Assembly: GCA_945787555.1 (NCBI GenBank)
Contig: CALZJG010000005.1
Span: forward strand, 1 to 64,000
DNA length: 64,000 nucleotides
Direction: 5' to 3'
Source of the DNA: an uncultured Chromatiaceae bacterium
Lineage (GTDB): Bacteria > Pseudomonadota > Gammaproteobacteria > DRLM01
In this document: in pieces, positions 27,411 to 37,221 of the stretch
Position numbering within the stretch: position 1 is the first letter of the stretch
Layout: each line of letters opens with the position of its first letter
The notes under the pieces: model-generated
Databases searched by the model: none
Told to the model about the DNA's origin: nothing
The model's input: the letters and a program-made list of their open reading frames with translations, nothing else
Program-made: the position numbers and the translations under genes

Positions 27411-27770
27411 ATGTACCGATCCCGACTCGACACCATCCCCAGGCTGAAAGCCCATCCGGCGCTCGTGCCGGCCGAGCGCTATAATCGCGTGCGGCTGGCG
27501 CTGCGACGACTGGAGAACCCCATACGCTTACAGCTGCCGCGCCTGCGCACCCTGGATATGATTCTGGAGGATGATGCCTGGATCATCGTGGACCGTTCGC
27601 TCAATGACATACCCATCGCGGCCTGGACCCATTTCGAGTCCCGCACCAGCCTACACAACCCGATACGCTGCATGCTGCGCCATTATCATGTGCATGCCAA
27701 CGCCATCATGGACAGCGCCTGGAACAGCGTGGACACCCTGCTCGCCGAGCGCCTGGCCAAACAGCCCTAA
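27411..27770 (+). CDS. Hypothetical protein (119 aa)
   Basis: A 119-residue basic cytosolic protein with no signal peptide or membrane helix. AGGAG precedes the ATG by about 12 bases. It is rich in Arg, Leu and His (RLALRRLENPIRLQLPRLR, RCMLRHYHVHANAIMD). I do not recognise a family. It lies alone between the cytochrome remnant and birA on the plus strand. Codon use is like the neighbours, which supports it as a real gene. Confidence 0.6.
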   Translation: MYRSRLDTIPRLKAHPALVPAERYNRVRLALRRLENPIRLQLPRLRTLDMILEDDAWIIVDRSLNDIPIAAWTHFESRTSLHNPIRCMLRHYHVHANAIMDSAWNSVDTLLAERLAKQP

Positions 27771-27932
27771 GCGCCTGATTAGGCTCGCCAGGCTGCCAAA
27801 CGCTGGCGCAAACCGCGAACTAACCCCAGGACCTCTGGTACTATAGCCGGCGGACCAGGGACGGTTCCCTCGCCACGATGTTACCGCCCTGCCAAGATTG
27901 CGCGCCGCTGCGCCAAACCAACACTACGAACT

Positions 27933-28928
27933 ATGTCACTACGATTTGAAATCCTCAAGATCCTCGGCGACGGCCGCTTCCATTCCGGTGCCACGCTGGG
28001 CGCGCGCCTGGGCGCCAGTCGTACCGCCGTGTGGAAGCACTTGCACGCCTTGAGCGCCTGGGGCCTGGACGTGTACGCCGTACCGGGCAAGGGCTATCGG
28101 CTGGCCCAGCCCCTGGAATTGCTGACGCGCGAGGGCGTGCTACCCGCCGTCGCGCCCGCCGCCCACGCACTCCTGGCGGACTTGGAAGTGCATCCCCACA
28201 TCGATTCCACCAACAGCCATCTCATGCGCCGCGCCGCCGCCGGGCTGGCCTCCGGGCACGCCTGCCTGGCCGAATATCAAAGCGCCGGTCGCGGACGCCG
28301 CGGCCGGCACTGGATCTCGCCCTTCGGCAGCAATATCTACCTGTCAGTATTGTGGCGTTTTTCCACCCCCCCGGCCCAGCTCAGCGGCGTCGGCCTGGCC
28401 ATGGGCGTGGCGGTGGCGCGCGCACTGCGCACCTTGGGCGTGACCGACGCCAGTTTGAAATGGCCCAACGACATTCTCTGGCAGGGTCGCAAGTTGGCGG
28501 GCACCTTGCTGGAAATGAGCGCCGAATCCAACGGCCCCTGCGCCGTGGTGGTGGGCGTGGGGCTCAACACCGCCATGAGCGCGGCGGCCGCCGGTGCCAT
28601 CGACCAAGCCTGGGCTGATCTCGAACAAGCCCTCGGCGAGCCGGTGCCGCGTCATCGCATCGCCGGGCTGCTATTGAGCGAACTGCTGCTGGCCTTGCAA
28701 AGCTACGAACGCGCGGGTCTGAACGCCTTTCTCCCCGAGTGGCGCGCGTTGGACGATATGACCAATCGCGCCGTGCGCCTGCAACTCCCGCATGCAACGA
28801 TCGAAGGCGTCGCACGCGGCATCGATGATCAAGGCGCCCTGCTACTCGAATGCAACGGCGCTACCCGACGCTATGCGGCGGGCGAAGTCAGTTTGCGGCC
28901 GCTCGCTATGCCACCCACCTCGCACTGA
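27933..28928 (+). CDS. birA: Biotin-[acetyl-CoA-carboxylase] ligase and biotin repressor
   Basis: A 331-residue bifunctional protein. Residues 1-65 are an N-terminal winged helix (GATLGARLGASRTAVWKHL), so it can act as repressor as well as ligase. The catalytic region shows the biotinyl-AMP loop GRGRRGRHWISPFGSNIYL near 117-135 and KWPNDILWQGRKLAGTLLE near 175-193. The C-terminal SH3-like domain ends near RRYAAGEVSLRPL. It attaches biotin to acetyl-CoA carboxylase. coaX follows 187 bases downstream, the usual gammaproteobacterial order. Confidence 0.95.
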   Translation: MSLRFEILKILGDGRFHSGATLGARLGASRTAVWKHLHALSAWGLDVYAVPGKGYRLAQPLELLTREGVLPAVAPAAHALLADLEVHPHIDSTNSHLMRRAAAGLASGHACLAEYQSAGRGRRGRHWISPFGSNIYLSVLWRFSTPPAQLSGVGLAMGVAVARALRTLGVTDASLKWPNDILWQGRKLAGTLLEMSAESNGPCAVVVGVGLNTAMSAAAAGAIDQAWADLEQALGEPVPRHRIAGLLLSELLLALQSYERAGLNAFLPEWRALDDMTNRAVRLQLPHATIEGVARGIDDQGALLLECNGATRRYAAGEVSLRPLAMPPTSH

Positions 28929-29115
28929 CTACGAAGATGTCCGTGTATTATTACCAGAGCGCGATTGTCACCTCGCATACCTTAACCCACTCGACACTGC
29001 CCCGCTCCCGCAATGAGCGCAGGCCGCGATTTCGCGCCGCCTTGCCTTAACATTGCCCCCCTATCTCCGCTGACGAGGGAGAGCGGGGAGACGGTGCCGA
29101 CAACTAATTCTGAAC

Positions 29116-29946
29116 ATGGCTAAAAAACGCACTACTAAAGCAAAAACCGCAAACAAGGCTGACGCCGGCATAATACTGCTAGTGGACGTCGGCAACAGCC
29201 GCGTCAAATGGGCGCACGCCGCTAACGGCACGCCCAAGGACCACGCCAGCGCACCCCGCCCACGCGCCGCCGACGTCGAAATATGGGCCGACGAGCATTG
29301 GGGCGCCTATCCGCCGCCGCGCACCGTGGTCATCGCCAATGTCGCCGACGCCGACTTTGCGCGCGAACTGGAAACTTGGTGCGCGGAAAGCTGGCAAGTC
29401 ACGCCACGCTTCCTGAGCGCCGCCGAACAAGCCCACGGCGTCCGTAATGCTTACGCCGAACCGCAACGTCTCGGCGCCGACCGCTGGGCCGCGCTGATCG
29501 GCGCCCGCGCGCAGTACCCGGGCGCCGTGTGCATCATCGACTGCGGCACCGCCATCACCCTCGACGTGCTCGCCGCCGATGGCCAGCATCAGGGCGGCCT
29601 CATCATTCCCGGCCTCGGCCTCATGCGCCGCGCCCTGCTGGAACAAACCGCCGGGATCCACCAAGCAGACCGCCCTCCCGCCACAGGCGACATTTCGCTG
29701 CTGGCGCGCGACACCCTTAGCGCCGTGCAAGGCGGCACCCTCTACACTGTGGTGGCCGTTATCGATCGCGTACTCGCCGATCTGCGTGCCGAGCTAGGGG
29801 ATAATCTGACTTGTCTCATCACCGGCGGCGATGCGCCCAGCCTGCTCCCGCTCCTGAGCGGGGTGTGTCATCATATCCCCGACCTAGTGCTGCAAGGCGT
29901 CGCCTTGCTAGGGAGCGCTGAACGTGAGGTCGCGGAGGATACATGA
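29116..29946 (+). CDS. coaX: Type III pantothenate kinase
   Basis: A 276-residue ASKHA-fold enzyme that phosphorylates pantothenate in CoA synthesis. The phosphate-1 motif is LLVDVGNSRVKWA (residues 22-34). DRWAALIGA and IIDCGTAITLDVL follow near the middle. An unusual 18-residue N-terminal Lys-rich extension precedes the core, so a start within the core would be shorter, but no internal ATG exists there. No ribosome binding site is obvious. It overlaps the following small gene by 4 bases, which indicates coupling. Confidence 0.93.
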   Translation: MAKKRTTKAKTANKADAGIILLVDVGNSRVKWAHAANGTPKDHASAPRPRAADVEIWADEHWGAYPPPRTVVIANVADADFARELETWCAESWQVTPRFLSAAEQAHGVRNAYAEPQRLGADRWAALIGARAQYPGAVCIIDCGTAITLDVLAADGQHQGGLIIPGLGLMRRALLEQTAGIHQADRPPATGDISLLARDTLSAVQGGTLYTVVAVIDRVLADLRAELGDNLTCLITGGDAPSLLPLLSGVCHHIPDLVLQGVALLGSAEREVAEDT

Positions 29947-30164
29947 GCCGGCTTTTTCTACTGCTGATCTTGATCAATGCCAGCTATTACGGCTGGGAAG
30001 TGCAAAAACACGCCAGCCACCCCGGCACTATCGCCGGTCCCATCCCGACCATGGGCAACCCGGAAATTCTGGTGCTGCTCAGCGAAACCTCGGCCAATAC
30101 CGCCAATAGGCCCCTCACCGAACGCACCGTCCCGCTCAACGAAGTCACCGCACCTCGCCCGTGA
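29943..30164 (+). CDS. Short SPOR-protein-like membrane stub
   Basis: A 73-residue protein whose N-terminus (LFLLLILINASYYGWEVQ) and later VLLSE match the membrane anchor and linker of the SPOR-domain protein that usually follows coaX. The SPOR domain itself is absent, and the stop comes straight after a Pro-rich linker. It overlaps coaX by an ATGA. Either a natural short form or a truncated remnant; no SPOR fragment is found downstream. Confidence 0.65.
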   Translation: MSRLFLLLILINASYYGWEVQKHASHPGTIAGPIPTMGNPEILVLLSETSANTANRPLTERTVPLNEVTAPRP

Positions 30165-30249
30165 ATGTTCAATTGCCATTCGCGGCCTCATTTCCTAGAA
30201 TGCACCAGCCATAACGGCCGGCATCGCGGTCGGCATTCCGCCTCCCTAC

Positions 30250-30325
30250 GCTGGCGTAGCTCAGTCGGTAGAGCAACTGATTTGTAATCAGTAGGTCACG
30301 GGTTCGACTCCTGTCGCCAGCACCA
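30250..30325 (+). tRNA. tRNA-Thr (anticodon UGU)
   Basis: A full cloverleaf: acceptor GCTGGCG/CGCCAGC, D-arm with AGTCGGTA loop, anticodon loop TTTGTAA, T-arm with TTCGACT and an encoded CCA. It stands just after the coaX unit, as in many gammaproteobacteria where it precedes tuf and secE; those are not here. Confidence 0.97.
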
Positions 30326-30506
30326 ATCCCTTTACACCCCTCAACGCACCAGCACGTCAATTGGCAAGCCCTGTCATGACACCGCCCTACTGCAAAGCCA
30401 CGAACACGAGCCAGACTTAAGACATTGGCGAAAATTCCACCAGATCAGGATGTCGCCAAGATCCAGAGGGCCGACTCGCTGAATCTCCCGCCTGACGCAA
30501 TGAGGA

Positions 30507-30525
30507 TTGTCACAAAATGTGACAA
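30507..30525. promoter_or_regulatory. Perfect 8-3-8 inverted repeat upstream of the GGDEF/EAL gene
   Basis: TTGTCACA, three A, then TGTGACAA, ending 70 bases before the ATG at 30595. The symmetry and position suggest an operator for a dimeric regulator. The arm sequence TGTGACA is of a kind bound by several GntR- or CRP-type proteins, but the factor cannot be named. Confidence 0.5.
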
Positions 30526-30594
30526 ATCGTTATCTGACCAGCAAGACTATGAGTGCTCGGTATATGCTCACTCCATTCAGGCCAGGGAACGCCT

Positions 30595-33500
30595 ATGAAG
30601 CAGCTATTTTCAGGCTTTCGTGAACGACTACTGTTGCTGGTGATGCTGGCGGTCATCCCGGCATTGGCTTTGGTCGTTTACACCGGACTGGAACAACGCC
30701 AGATCAATACCGCGGAAGCGCAGCAAACCGCTCTGCGTATCGCTCAAGAGGTTTCACACAATCAAAACCATCTGTTTGCCAACGCCCAGCAACTACTCAG
30801 CGTGCTCGCGCAGCTGCCCGAGCTGAAAAATTACGACTCAAAGGCCTGCAATCAACATTTCAGCGACATATTGAATCAGCTGCGCGACGCTTACATACAA
30901 ATCACCGCATTCAAAGCGAACGGCGATCTTTTTTGCTCGGCGCCTTTCACAGCGACAGCATTCAATATCTCTGATCGAAAACACTATTTGCAGGCCATGA
31001 CGACCCGTGAAGTGGCCATGGGGAATTATGTCGTCAGCCGCTTGCTGGAGACGCCCTCGGTGTTTCTAGCCCAGCCCGTGCTGGACCAGGACGGTGCCGT
31101 CACAGCGCTGGTCAACGTCGGCATGAATCTGGATTGGCTGGCGCAGATGATCGAAGCCGAAAACTTGCCGCAGGGTTATGTCTTGACGGTGTTCAATTCC
31201 GCGGGGATCACCCTGGCCCGCCACCCCGAGCCGGCCAAATGGCTGGGCCATTCCCTACCCGAGCAGGCAATACTAACGACTTTGCGACAGACTCCCCGCG
31301 CAGGCACGGCACGGCTGGACGGCCCTGACGGCGTCACCCGACTCTACGGATATGTGCCTCTCAGCGTGCAAGACACCGATGCTTTTGTCGCGGTGGGCGT
31401 TCCCGTGTCGATTGCCCAGGCGCCGGCCAACCAGGCTTTGTTTAGAAACCTGTTGCTGCTGTGCGCAGTGACGCTGCTGGCCATCATGGCGGCTTGGTTC
31501 GGTAGCAAATATTTCGTACTGCGTCAGCTTGATAAGTTGATGGGCGCCACCCACCGCCTTAGCGGTGGCGACCTGAACGCCCGCGCCGCGTTGTCAGGGG
31601 GCGTCGAAGAGCTGAGAGCGCTCGGCCTGTCATTCGACGCCATGGCGGCCACCCTGCAAGAAAAGGAACGCGAACGAACCGATGCCGCACGCTCTTTGCA
31701 GGCCAGTGAGCAACAACTCCAAAACGTCCTGGCCGTCACGGGCGAAGGTATTTGGGATTGGGATCAAGTTAGCGACGTGGTCCACCACAATGGGCGCTGG
31801 TGTGAATTGCTCGGTTACGGCAGAGAGATGATGGAACATCCCGTGTCGGCATTCATCGATCGCTTACATGAAGACGACCGCGAAGTGGTCATGGCGCGGA
31901 TAAGGGCCTGCCTGGAAGGCAATGGCCATTATCAAAGCGAACACCGCATGCGCCAAGCGAACGGGCAGGTGATATCGGTATATGATCGCGGCGACGTCAT
32001 CGAGCGCAATGCCAAAGGTGAGCCGATGCGCATGATCGGCGCCTTCGCTGACATCACAGAGCGAAAAATGGCAGAAGAAAAATCACTCCAGGCCGCCACT
32101 GCACTGGATGTGGCCCATGACGGCATTTACATGTTTTGGCCGGATAGTCTGCGTTTCTTCTATGTCAACAAAGGCGCGATGCAACAAACCGGATACAGCG
32201 CAGACGAATTACTATCGATGACGCCGCTGGACATCAAGCCAGAGATCAACGAAGCGGATTTTCGCGCTATGTTGGCGCCCCTGCTCAAGCACGAGCAGGA
32301 TATTCATGCCTATGAGACTATCCATCGCCGCAAAGACGGGCAAGACATCCCGGTTGAAATCGTCATGCAATGCGCCAGTCTAGACGCCGGACAACAGTCC
32401 TTGGTCACCGTCGTACGCGACATCAGTGAAAAGAAGCAAAAAGACAACATCATCTGGCAGCAAGCGAATTATGACACCCTGACCGGTCTTCCCAACCGCC
32501 GCCTGCTCAATGACCGACTGGATCAAGAGATAAAAAAGGCGCACCGTAGCGAATTACCATTTGCCGTGTTGTTTATCGATCTGGACCGCTTCAAGGAAAT
32601 CAACGATACGCTGGGACATGCCAAAGGGGATTTGTTGTTGAGAGAAGCGGCACACCGTCTCAGCATGTGCGTGCGCGAAAGCGATACCCTCGCCCGCCTG
32701 GGTGGGGATGAATTCACGGCCATCCTGACCAATGTTAGTGGCCGGGCGCAGATCGAGCGCATCGCGCAACATATCATCGAAGAATTGAGCAAGCCTTACT
32801 ATTTTGAGAATGATAACAACGGCTATTACATATCAGCCAGTATCGGCATCACGCTTTATCCAGATGATGCGCAGGACATCGGAAGCCTACTCAAACACGC
32901 CGATCAGGCGATGTATCAGGCGAAAACGGAGGGTCGCAAGCGTTACAGCTATTTCACCAAATCGATGCAGCAGGAGGCGCGGGGGAAAATCGCCCTGACG
33001 CACGATCTCAGGCAGGCCTTGGCGCAGCAGCAATTGCATGTCTATTACCAACCTATCGTTGAGCTCACCCGCGGGCGCATCGTCAAGGCGGAAGCCTTGC
33101 TGCGCTGGAAACATCCTGACCGCGGCATGGTCAGCCCCTCCGATTTCATACCGTTGGCCGAAGAAACCGGTCTAATTCACGACATCGGTGCGTGGGTGAT
33201 AGAGCAGGTGATCGCCAAAATCGTCAGTTGGCGCGATCAGTTCGGGCGCATTATCCCGATCAGCGTCAATAAATCACCGGTACAGTTCGAGTACACGTCC
33301 AAAAAAGTCACGTGGCCGGAAGAACTGGCAAGCTTAGGATTACCCGGACGCTGTATCACCGTGGAAATCACCGAGGGCTTATTGCTCAAGGATTCACCCA
33401 AGACGAAACAGCGATTGGTGGAGTTCCGAAATAACGGGATTGAAGTCTCGATAGACGACTTCGGCACGGGTTTCTCAGCGCTGTCTTACCTCAAGCAGTT

Positions 33501-33762
33501 TGACATCGACTATCTGAAAATAGACCGCGCCTTTACCAGCAAACTGACCGAGGATGAAAGCGACAAGGTCCTGACCGAGGCGATCATCGTCATGGCCCAC
33601 AAACTGGGCATCCAGACCATCGCCGAAGGCGTGGAGACCACCGCACAACGCGACATACTGGCCTCATTTGGCTGTGATTACGCACAAGGTTTCTTGTACT
33701 CGCCGGCTGTGCCGGCGGAAGCATTCGAGAGACTACTACTCAACTACCAGGACATCGCGTAA
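30595..33762 (+). CDS. Membrane cyclic-di-GMP protein: Cache-HAMP-PAS-PAS-GGDEF-EAL
   Basis: A 1055-residue inner-membrane sensor. The start at 30595 has AGGGA before it. A transmembrane helix is at about 8-28, then a periplasmic Cache-type domain to about 275, a second helix (LLLLCAVTLLAIMAAWFG), a HAMP domain and two PAS domains (ending DITERK near 500 and DISEKK near 615). The GGDEF domain has an intact active site at about 703-707 and a good product-inhibition site RESD five residues before it. The EAL domain has AEALLRW at about 831 and DDFGTGFSALSYL at about 952. Both catalytic halves look intact, so it could make and degrade c-di-GMP; which dominates is unknown. Confidence 0.95.
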   Translation: MKQLFSGFRERLLLLVMLAVIPALALVVYTGLEQRQINTAEAQQTALRIAQEVSHNQNHLFANAQQLLSVLAQLPELKNYDSKACNQHFSDILNQLRDAYIQITAFKANGDLFCSAPFTATAFNISDRKHYLQAMTTREVAMGNYVVSRLLETPSVFLAQPVLDQDGAVTALVNVGMNLDWLAQMIEAENLPQGYVLTVFNSAGITLARHPEPAKWLGHSLPEQAILTTLRQTPRAGTARLDGPDGVTRLYGYVPLSVQDTDAFVAVGVPVSIAQAPANQALFRNLLLLCAVTLLAIMAAWFGSKYFVLRQLDKLMGATHRLSGGDLNARAALSGGVEELRALGLSFDAMAATLQEKERERTDAARSLQASEQQLQNVLAVTGEGIWDWDQVSDVVHHNGRWCELLGYGREMMEHPVSAFIDRLHEDDREVVMARIRACLEGNGHYQSEHRMRQANGQVISVYDRGDVIERNAKGEPMRMIGAFADITERKMAEEKSLQAATALDVAHDGIYMFWPDSLRFFYVNKGAMQQTGYSADELLSMTPLDIKPEINEADFRAMLAPLLKHEQDIHAYETIHRRKDGQDIPVEIVMQCASLDAGQQSLVTVVRDISEKKQKDNIIWQQANYDTLTGLPNRRLLNDRLDQEIKKAHRSELPFAVLFIDLDRFKEINDTLGHAKGDLLLREAAHRLSMCVRESDTLARLGGDEFTAILTNVSGRAQIERIAQHIIEELSKPYYFENDNNGYYISASIGITLYPDDAQDIGSLLKHADQAMYQAKTEGRKRYSYFTKSMQQEARGKIALTHDLRQALAQQQLHVYYQPIVELTRGRIVKAEALLRWKHPDRGMVSPSDFIPLAEETGLIHDIGAWVIEQVIAKIVSWRDQFGRIIPISVNKSPVQFEYTSKKVTWPEELASLGLPGRCITVEITEGLLLKDSPKTKQRLVEFRNNGIEVSIDDFGTGFSALSYLKQFDIDYLKIDRAFTSKLTEDESDKVLTEAIIVMAHKLGIQTIAEGVETTAQRDILASFGCDYAQGFLYSPAVPAEAFERLLLNYQDIA

Positions 33763-33881
33763 ACAACTGCAACGCAACTCCACCCTGTCCGAGCCTGGCG
33801 TGCGCAAGGAATTTGACCCCGCACCCGATTACATGGCATATCTAGTTACTGCCGACTACCAACGACGAATAACGAACCAAC

Positions 33882-34616
33882 ATGAACCACCGCTACCTGC
33901 GCGGACTACTCCTCGCGACATTAATTACCCTGCCAAGTCACGGCGGCGCCGGGCATGCGCACCCGGTCGCGCCGGTAGACCCGGCCGTGGTAGCGCCCAT
34001 GATCCCGCTGATCGTCGCCGCCTCCATCGGTGATGTACCCACCATGCAGAAGCTACTGGATGAGGGCACGTCATTGGAGGCGCGCGACATCGTCGGCACT
34101 ACGCCGATCGTGTTCGCGGCGCGCTATGGGCGCTTGGAGCTGGTGGAATATCTGATAGCCCGCGGCGCGGAGGTGAATGCGCAAACCCACAGCGGCGCAA
34201 CGGCGCTCACCGAGGCGGTGCGGCGCGGCAGCTTGGCAGTAGTGGATGCCTTGCTCAACGGCGGCGCCGCAGTCGCACATCTCGACATGCATCGTCGCAG
34301 CGCCTTACTGATCGCGGTGCGTTACCAGGATGAGGCCATCGTGCGGCGCTTGATCATCGCCGGCGCGGATATCAATATCGAGGATGAAAACGGTTACACA
34401 CCACTGATGCATGCGGCGGAATTGGGATTGACCGCCATCGTCACCAGCCTGATGGAGTCACAGCAAGCACGCACCATTGCGCATATCGACAGCGCTCTGT
34501 GCTCCGCCGAGCAGCATGGTTACCGCGCTATCGCCGCACTCCTCAAGGCGCACGGTGCGGCCACATTGGGAGGGGCTTGCAAGCTGGCATTCAGCGGCGC
34601 GCACGCCGCAATGTAA
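33882..34616 (+). CDS. Exported ankyrin-repeat protein
   Basis: A 244-residue protein with a signal peptide (LRGLLLATLITLPSHGGAGHA) followed by four or five ankyrin repeats (for example GTTPIVFAARYGRLELVEYL, ENGYTPLMHAAELG). Periplasmic ankyrin proteins such as AnkB are often linked to oxidative stress and catalase. It faces the peroxiredoxin gene tail to tail, with a terminator between them. No ribosome binding site is strong before the ATG at 33882. Confidence 0.87.
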   Translation: MNHRYLRGLLLATLITLPSHGGAGHAHPVAPVDPAVVAPMIPLIVAASIGDVPTMQKLLDEGTSLEARDIVGTTPIVFAARYGRLELVEYLIARGAEVNAQTHSGATALTEAVRRGSLAVVDALLNGGAAVAHLDMHRRSALLIAVRYQDEAIVRRLIIAGADINIEDENGYTPLMHAAELGLTAIVTSLMESQQARTIAHIDSALCSAEQHGYRAIAALLKAHGAATLGGACKLAFSGAHAAM

Positions 34617-34623
34617 GCCGCAC

Positions 34624-34659
34624 AAAAAAACGTCGCGCCGATAGTCACCGGCGCGACGT
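34624..34659 (-). terminator. Rho-independent terminator of the peroxiredoxin gene
   Basis: An 11-bp stem (34630-34640 with 34649-34659, 8-base loop) with a run of seven A at 34624-34630, a U-tract when read leftward. It ends the minus-strand peroxiredoxin transcript 22 bases past its stop. Confidence 0.88.
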
Positions 34660-34680
34660 CATCATGGATCGATTCTACGA

Positions 34681-35280
34681 TTACAGTTCTTTGGCATGCG
34701 AGGCGAGATAGTCGGCCACGCCCGCGGCGTCGGCCTTCATCCCAGCCTGGCCCTTGTGCCAGCCGGCGGGGCAGACTTCACCGTGCTCTTCGGTGAATTG
34801 CAGTGCATCGACCAGACGCAGCATCTCGTCCACTTCGCGACCCAACGGCAAGTTGTTCACCACCTGGTGTTGCACCACGCCGTTACGATCGATGAGGAAA
34901 GAACCACGCAGCGCGACACCGTCGGGATGCTCGATGCCGTAAGCACGGGTGATTTCATGCTTGAGGTCGGCGACGATGGGGAAGCTCACCGGGCCGATAC
35001 CGCCCTTGTCCACCGGCGTGTTGCGCCACGCGGCATGAGTGAACTGTGAATCGATGGACACGCCCACCAGCTCCACGCCACGCTCGCGGAACATCACCGC
35101 GCGATTGTTGTGGGCGATGATTTCCGTCGGGCAGACGAAAGTGAAATCCAACGGCCAAAAGAACAACACCACGTATTTGCCGCGCAGGTCGGAGAGCTTG
35201 AACTTCTCATTGATGCTGCCATCGGCCAGCACGGCCGGGGCGACGAAATCAGGTGCTTGTTTGGTGACGAGTACTGACAT
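34681..35280 (-). CDS. Typical 2-Cys peroxiredoxin (AhpC/Prx1 type)
   Basis: A 199-residue thiol peroxidase. The peroxidatic Cys50 lies in DFTFVCPTEI and the resolving Cys near 170 in HGEVCPAGW, so the dimer is of the typical 2-Cys kind. It reduces hydrogen peroxide and alkyl hydroperoxides with thioredoxin or AhpF as donor. GGGGTAA precedes the ATG. No ahpF or oxyR is in the window. Length and motifs match the family fully. Confidence 0.95.
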   Translation of the reverse strand: MSVLVTKQAPDFVAPAVLADGSINEKFKLSDLRGKYVVLFFWPLDFTFVCPTEIIAHNNRAVMFRERGVELVGVSIDSQFTHAAWRNTPVDKGGIGPVSFPIVADLKHEITRAYGIEHPDGVALRGSFLIDRNGVVQHQVVNNLPLGREVDEMLRLVDALQFTEEHGEVCPAGWHKGQAGMKADAAGVADYLASHAKEL

Positions 35281-35388
35281 GACTATTACCCCTACTATTT
35301 ACGCAACAAAGACTTGATGATTTGCCGAGGCGCGATAAGCTACGCAGTTTTAACAGTGGATGCAAGCGCGCTCCGGCAGACGTTGATA

Positions 35389-37221
35389 CTACACCGCGCC
35401 CAACCAAGCGGCGCGGCGCGCACGGGCGGCGCCATCCACATTGTCCATGATGTGCAGCACGGCCGTGGTGGCCGGCGGCGACATGAGCGTGACTCGAAAT
35501 TCCATCAATTCGTCACGCCGAAATGCATGCACATGCACCTCATCGCCGGGTAGATAAGTGCCGAGCAAGGCCTCGAAGTTGGCGCGGCTCACCCGCAACC
35601 CGTCTATGGCCATCACTACATCACCCGCCGCCAAGCCGGCCGCTAGCGCCGCACCGCCATCGTAGACATGGCTCAAGCGGGCATCAGAGCCGTTCTCGGC
35701 GAGACGCGCTCCCAGCACGGCGCGCCGTGCCAGCTGCGGCGGCGCTTCCTTGGCCGCCCGCCCGCCCATGTCGCCCGGCGACTCGGCGGGACGCAGCTCG
35801 AAACGCACCCCGAAGTGCTCGAGCAACTCCGCCAAGGGCAGGTCTTGGGTATCGCGCAAGGCCAGATCGAAGAAAGCACCCAAATCCAGCCCGGACACTT
35901 CCTCAGCTACCTGCTCGATGCCGCGCTCCGGCACACCCACACCGGTTTCGCCGTAACGCTTCCACAACACATGCAACACATCATCAAGCGAGCGGGCATT
36001 GCGCGTGTCGCGACGGAGGATCAAATCCAACGCCAGCGCCACCAATGCGCCCTTAGTGTAGTAACTCACGATCGCATTGGGTGCATTCTCGTCCTGCTTG
36101 TATAGCTTGATCCATGCATCGAAGCTGGATTCTTCCACTGTTTGCTTGTGGCGGCCGCCGGCACGCCAGACGCGCGTGGCAGTTTGCCCCAACAATTCGA
36201 GAAACATTTCGGAGCTAATGAGTCCGCTGCGCAACAGTGCCAGATATTGGTAATAGACGGTGATCCCTTCGTAGGCCCACAAACTGCTGGTGTAATTCTC
36301 CGCACTCAAGTCCAAATGTTCGGAGTGCAGCGCCTGCGGACGTATGCGTTTGATATTCCAGGTGTGGAAGTACTCATGACTGCATAAGCCGAGCAGGGTC
36401 CGGTATTTATCCGACATCTCGATTTGCTGTGCGCGTGGCAGATCATCGCGACTGCACAGCAAGCTGCACGAGGCGCGATGTTCCAGACCGCCATAGCCAT
36501 CGCCCACCACCGTGATCAAGAACACATACCGTTCCAGGGGTGGTGCCTCGCCAAAGAAACGAATGTGGCATTCGCAGATCGCTTGCAGGTCACGACATAG
36601 ACGCACCAGGTCAGCGCGATGACGGCCGCTGATCACCACATCATGTGGCGTGCCGCAGGCGTAAAAGGTGGCGAGGGAAAAGGTGCCCATCTCGACGGGA
36701 TGGTCGACCAACTCTTCGTAATCGGCCGCCCGATAAGTACCGAAGCCATAGGGGGCGGCATGGTCGCGCGGCATGGCGGTAGCGACCTGCCAGTGACGAT
36801 AGGCGTCACCCGGCGGTGGTTGGATGTCCACGACATGGGGGCGTTGCGCACGGCCGTGCGTGCACAGAAACACGCAACTACCATTGAAATAGCCATGGGT
36901 AGAGTCCAAGTGCGCAGCGCGCACCGACAAGTCCCAGGCATAGACTTCATAGGACACCGTCAAAGGACCCGGGCAGGGTTCGCACAGCCAAGTGCTTTTG
37001 TCGACTTTGTGCACTGCGACCGCATGCCCGCCGCACACCGCCCGCAGACGCACGACATGCTTGGCGAAGTCGCGAATCATGTAACTACCGGGGATCCACG
37101 CCGGCAGCGACAGGCGTTGCCCCGCCGGGTCGGGATCGGGCACCAGACACTCCACCTCGAAAATATGCGCGGCGGCCTGACTGGCCACGATGCGGAACCG
37201 AATGGGAGCTTGCTCAGTCAT
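35389..37221 (-). CDS. M61 family metallopeptidase (glycyl aminopeptidase-like) with PDZ domain
   Basis: A 610-residue zinc peptidase. The N-terminal beta domain (ECLVPDPDPAGQRLSLPAWI, then GSYMIRDFAKHV) is followed by the catalytic domain with HEYFHTWNIKRIRP (HExxH) near residue 280 and the downstream glutamate in SLWAYEGITVYYQ. A C-terminal PDZ-like domain (LAAGDVVMAIDGLRVS) is near 530-560. There is no signal peptide, so it is likely cytosolic. It stands alone, divergent from the small exported gene at 37439. Confidence 0.93.
   Translation of the reverse strand: MTEQAPIRFRIVASQAAAHIFEVECLVPDPDPAGQRLSLPAWIPGSYMIRDFAKHVVRLRAVCGGHAVAVHKVDKSTWLCEPCPGPLTVSYEVYAWDLSVRAAHLDSTHGYFNGSCVFLCTHGRAQRPHVVDIQPPPGDAYRHWQVATAMPRDHAAPYGFGTYRAADYEELVDHPVEMGTFSLATFYACGTPHDVVISGRHRADLVRLCRDLQAICECHIRFFGEAPPLERYVFLITVVGDGYGGLEHRASCSLLCSRDDLPRAQQIEMSDKYRTLLGLCSHEYFHTWNIKRIRPQALHSEHLDLSAENYTSSLWAYEGITVYYQYLALLRSGLISSEMFLELLGQTATRVWRAGGRHKQTVEESSFDAWIKLYKQDENAPNAIVSYYTKGALVALALDLILRRDTRNARSLDDVLHVLWKRYGETGVGVPERGIEQVAEEVSGLDLGAFFDLALRDTQDLPLAELLEHFGVRFELRPAESPGDMGGRAAKEAPPQLARRAVLGARLAENGSDARLSHVYDGGAALAAGLAAGDVVMAIDGLRVSRANFEALLGTYLPGDEVHVHAFRRDELMEFRVTLMSPPATTAVLHIMDNVDGAARARRAAWLGAV

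Noticed and set aside
30169-30360. Minus-strand open frame across the tRNA-Thr gene
   Set aside because: It is the common false frame produced by a tRNA read in antisense (SRTRDLLITNQLLYRLSY).
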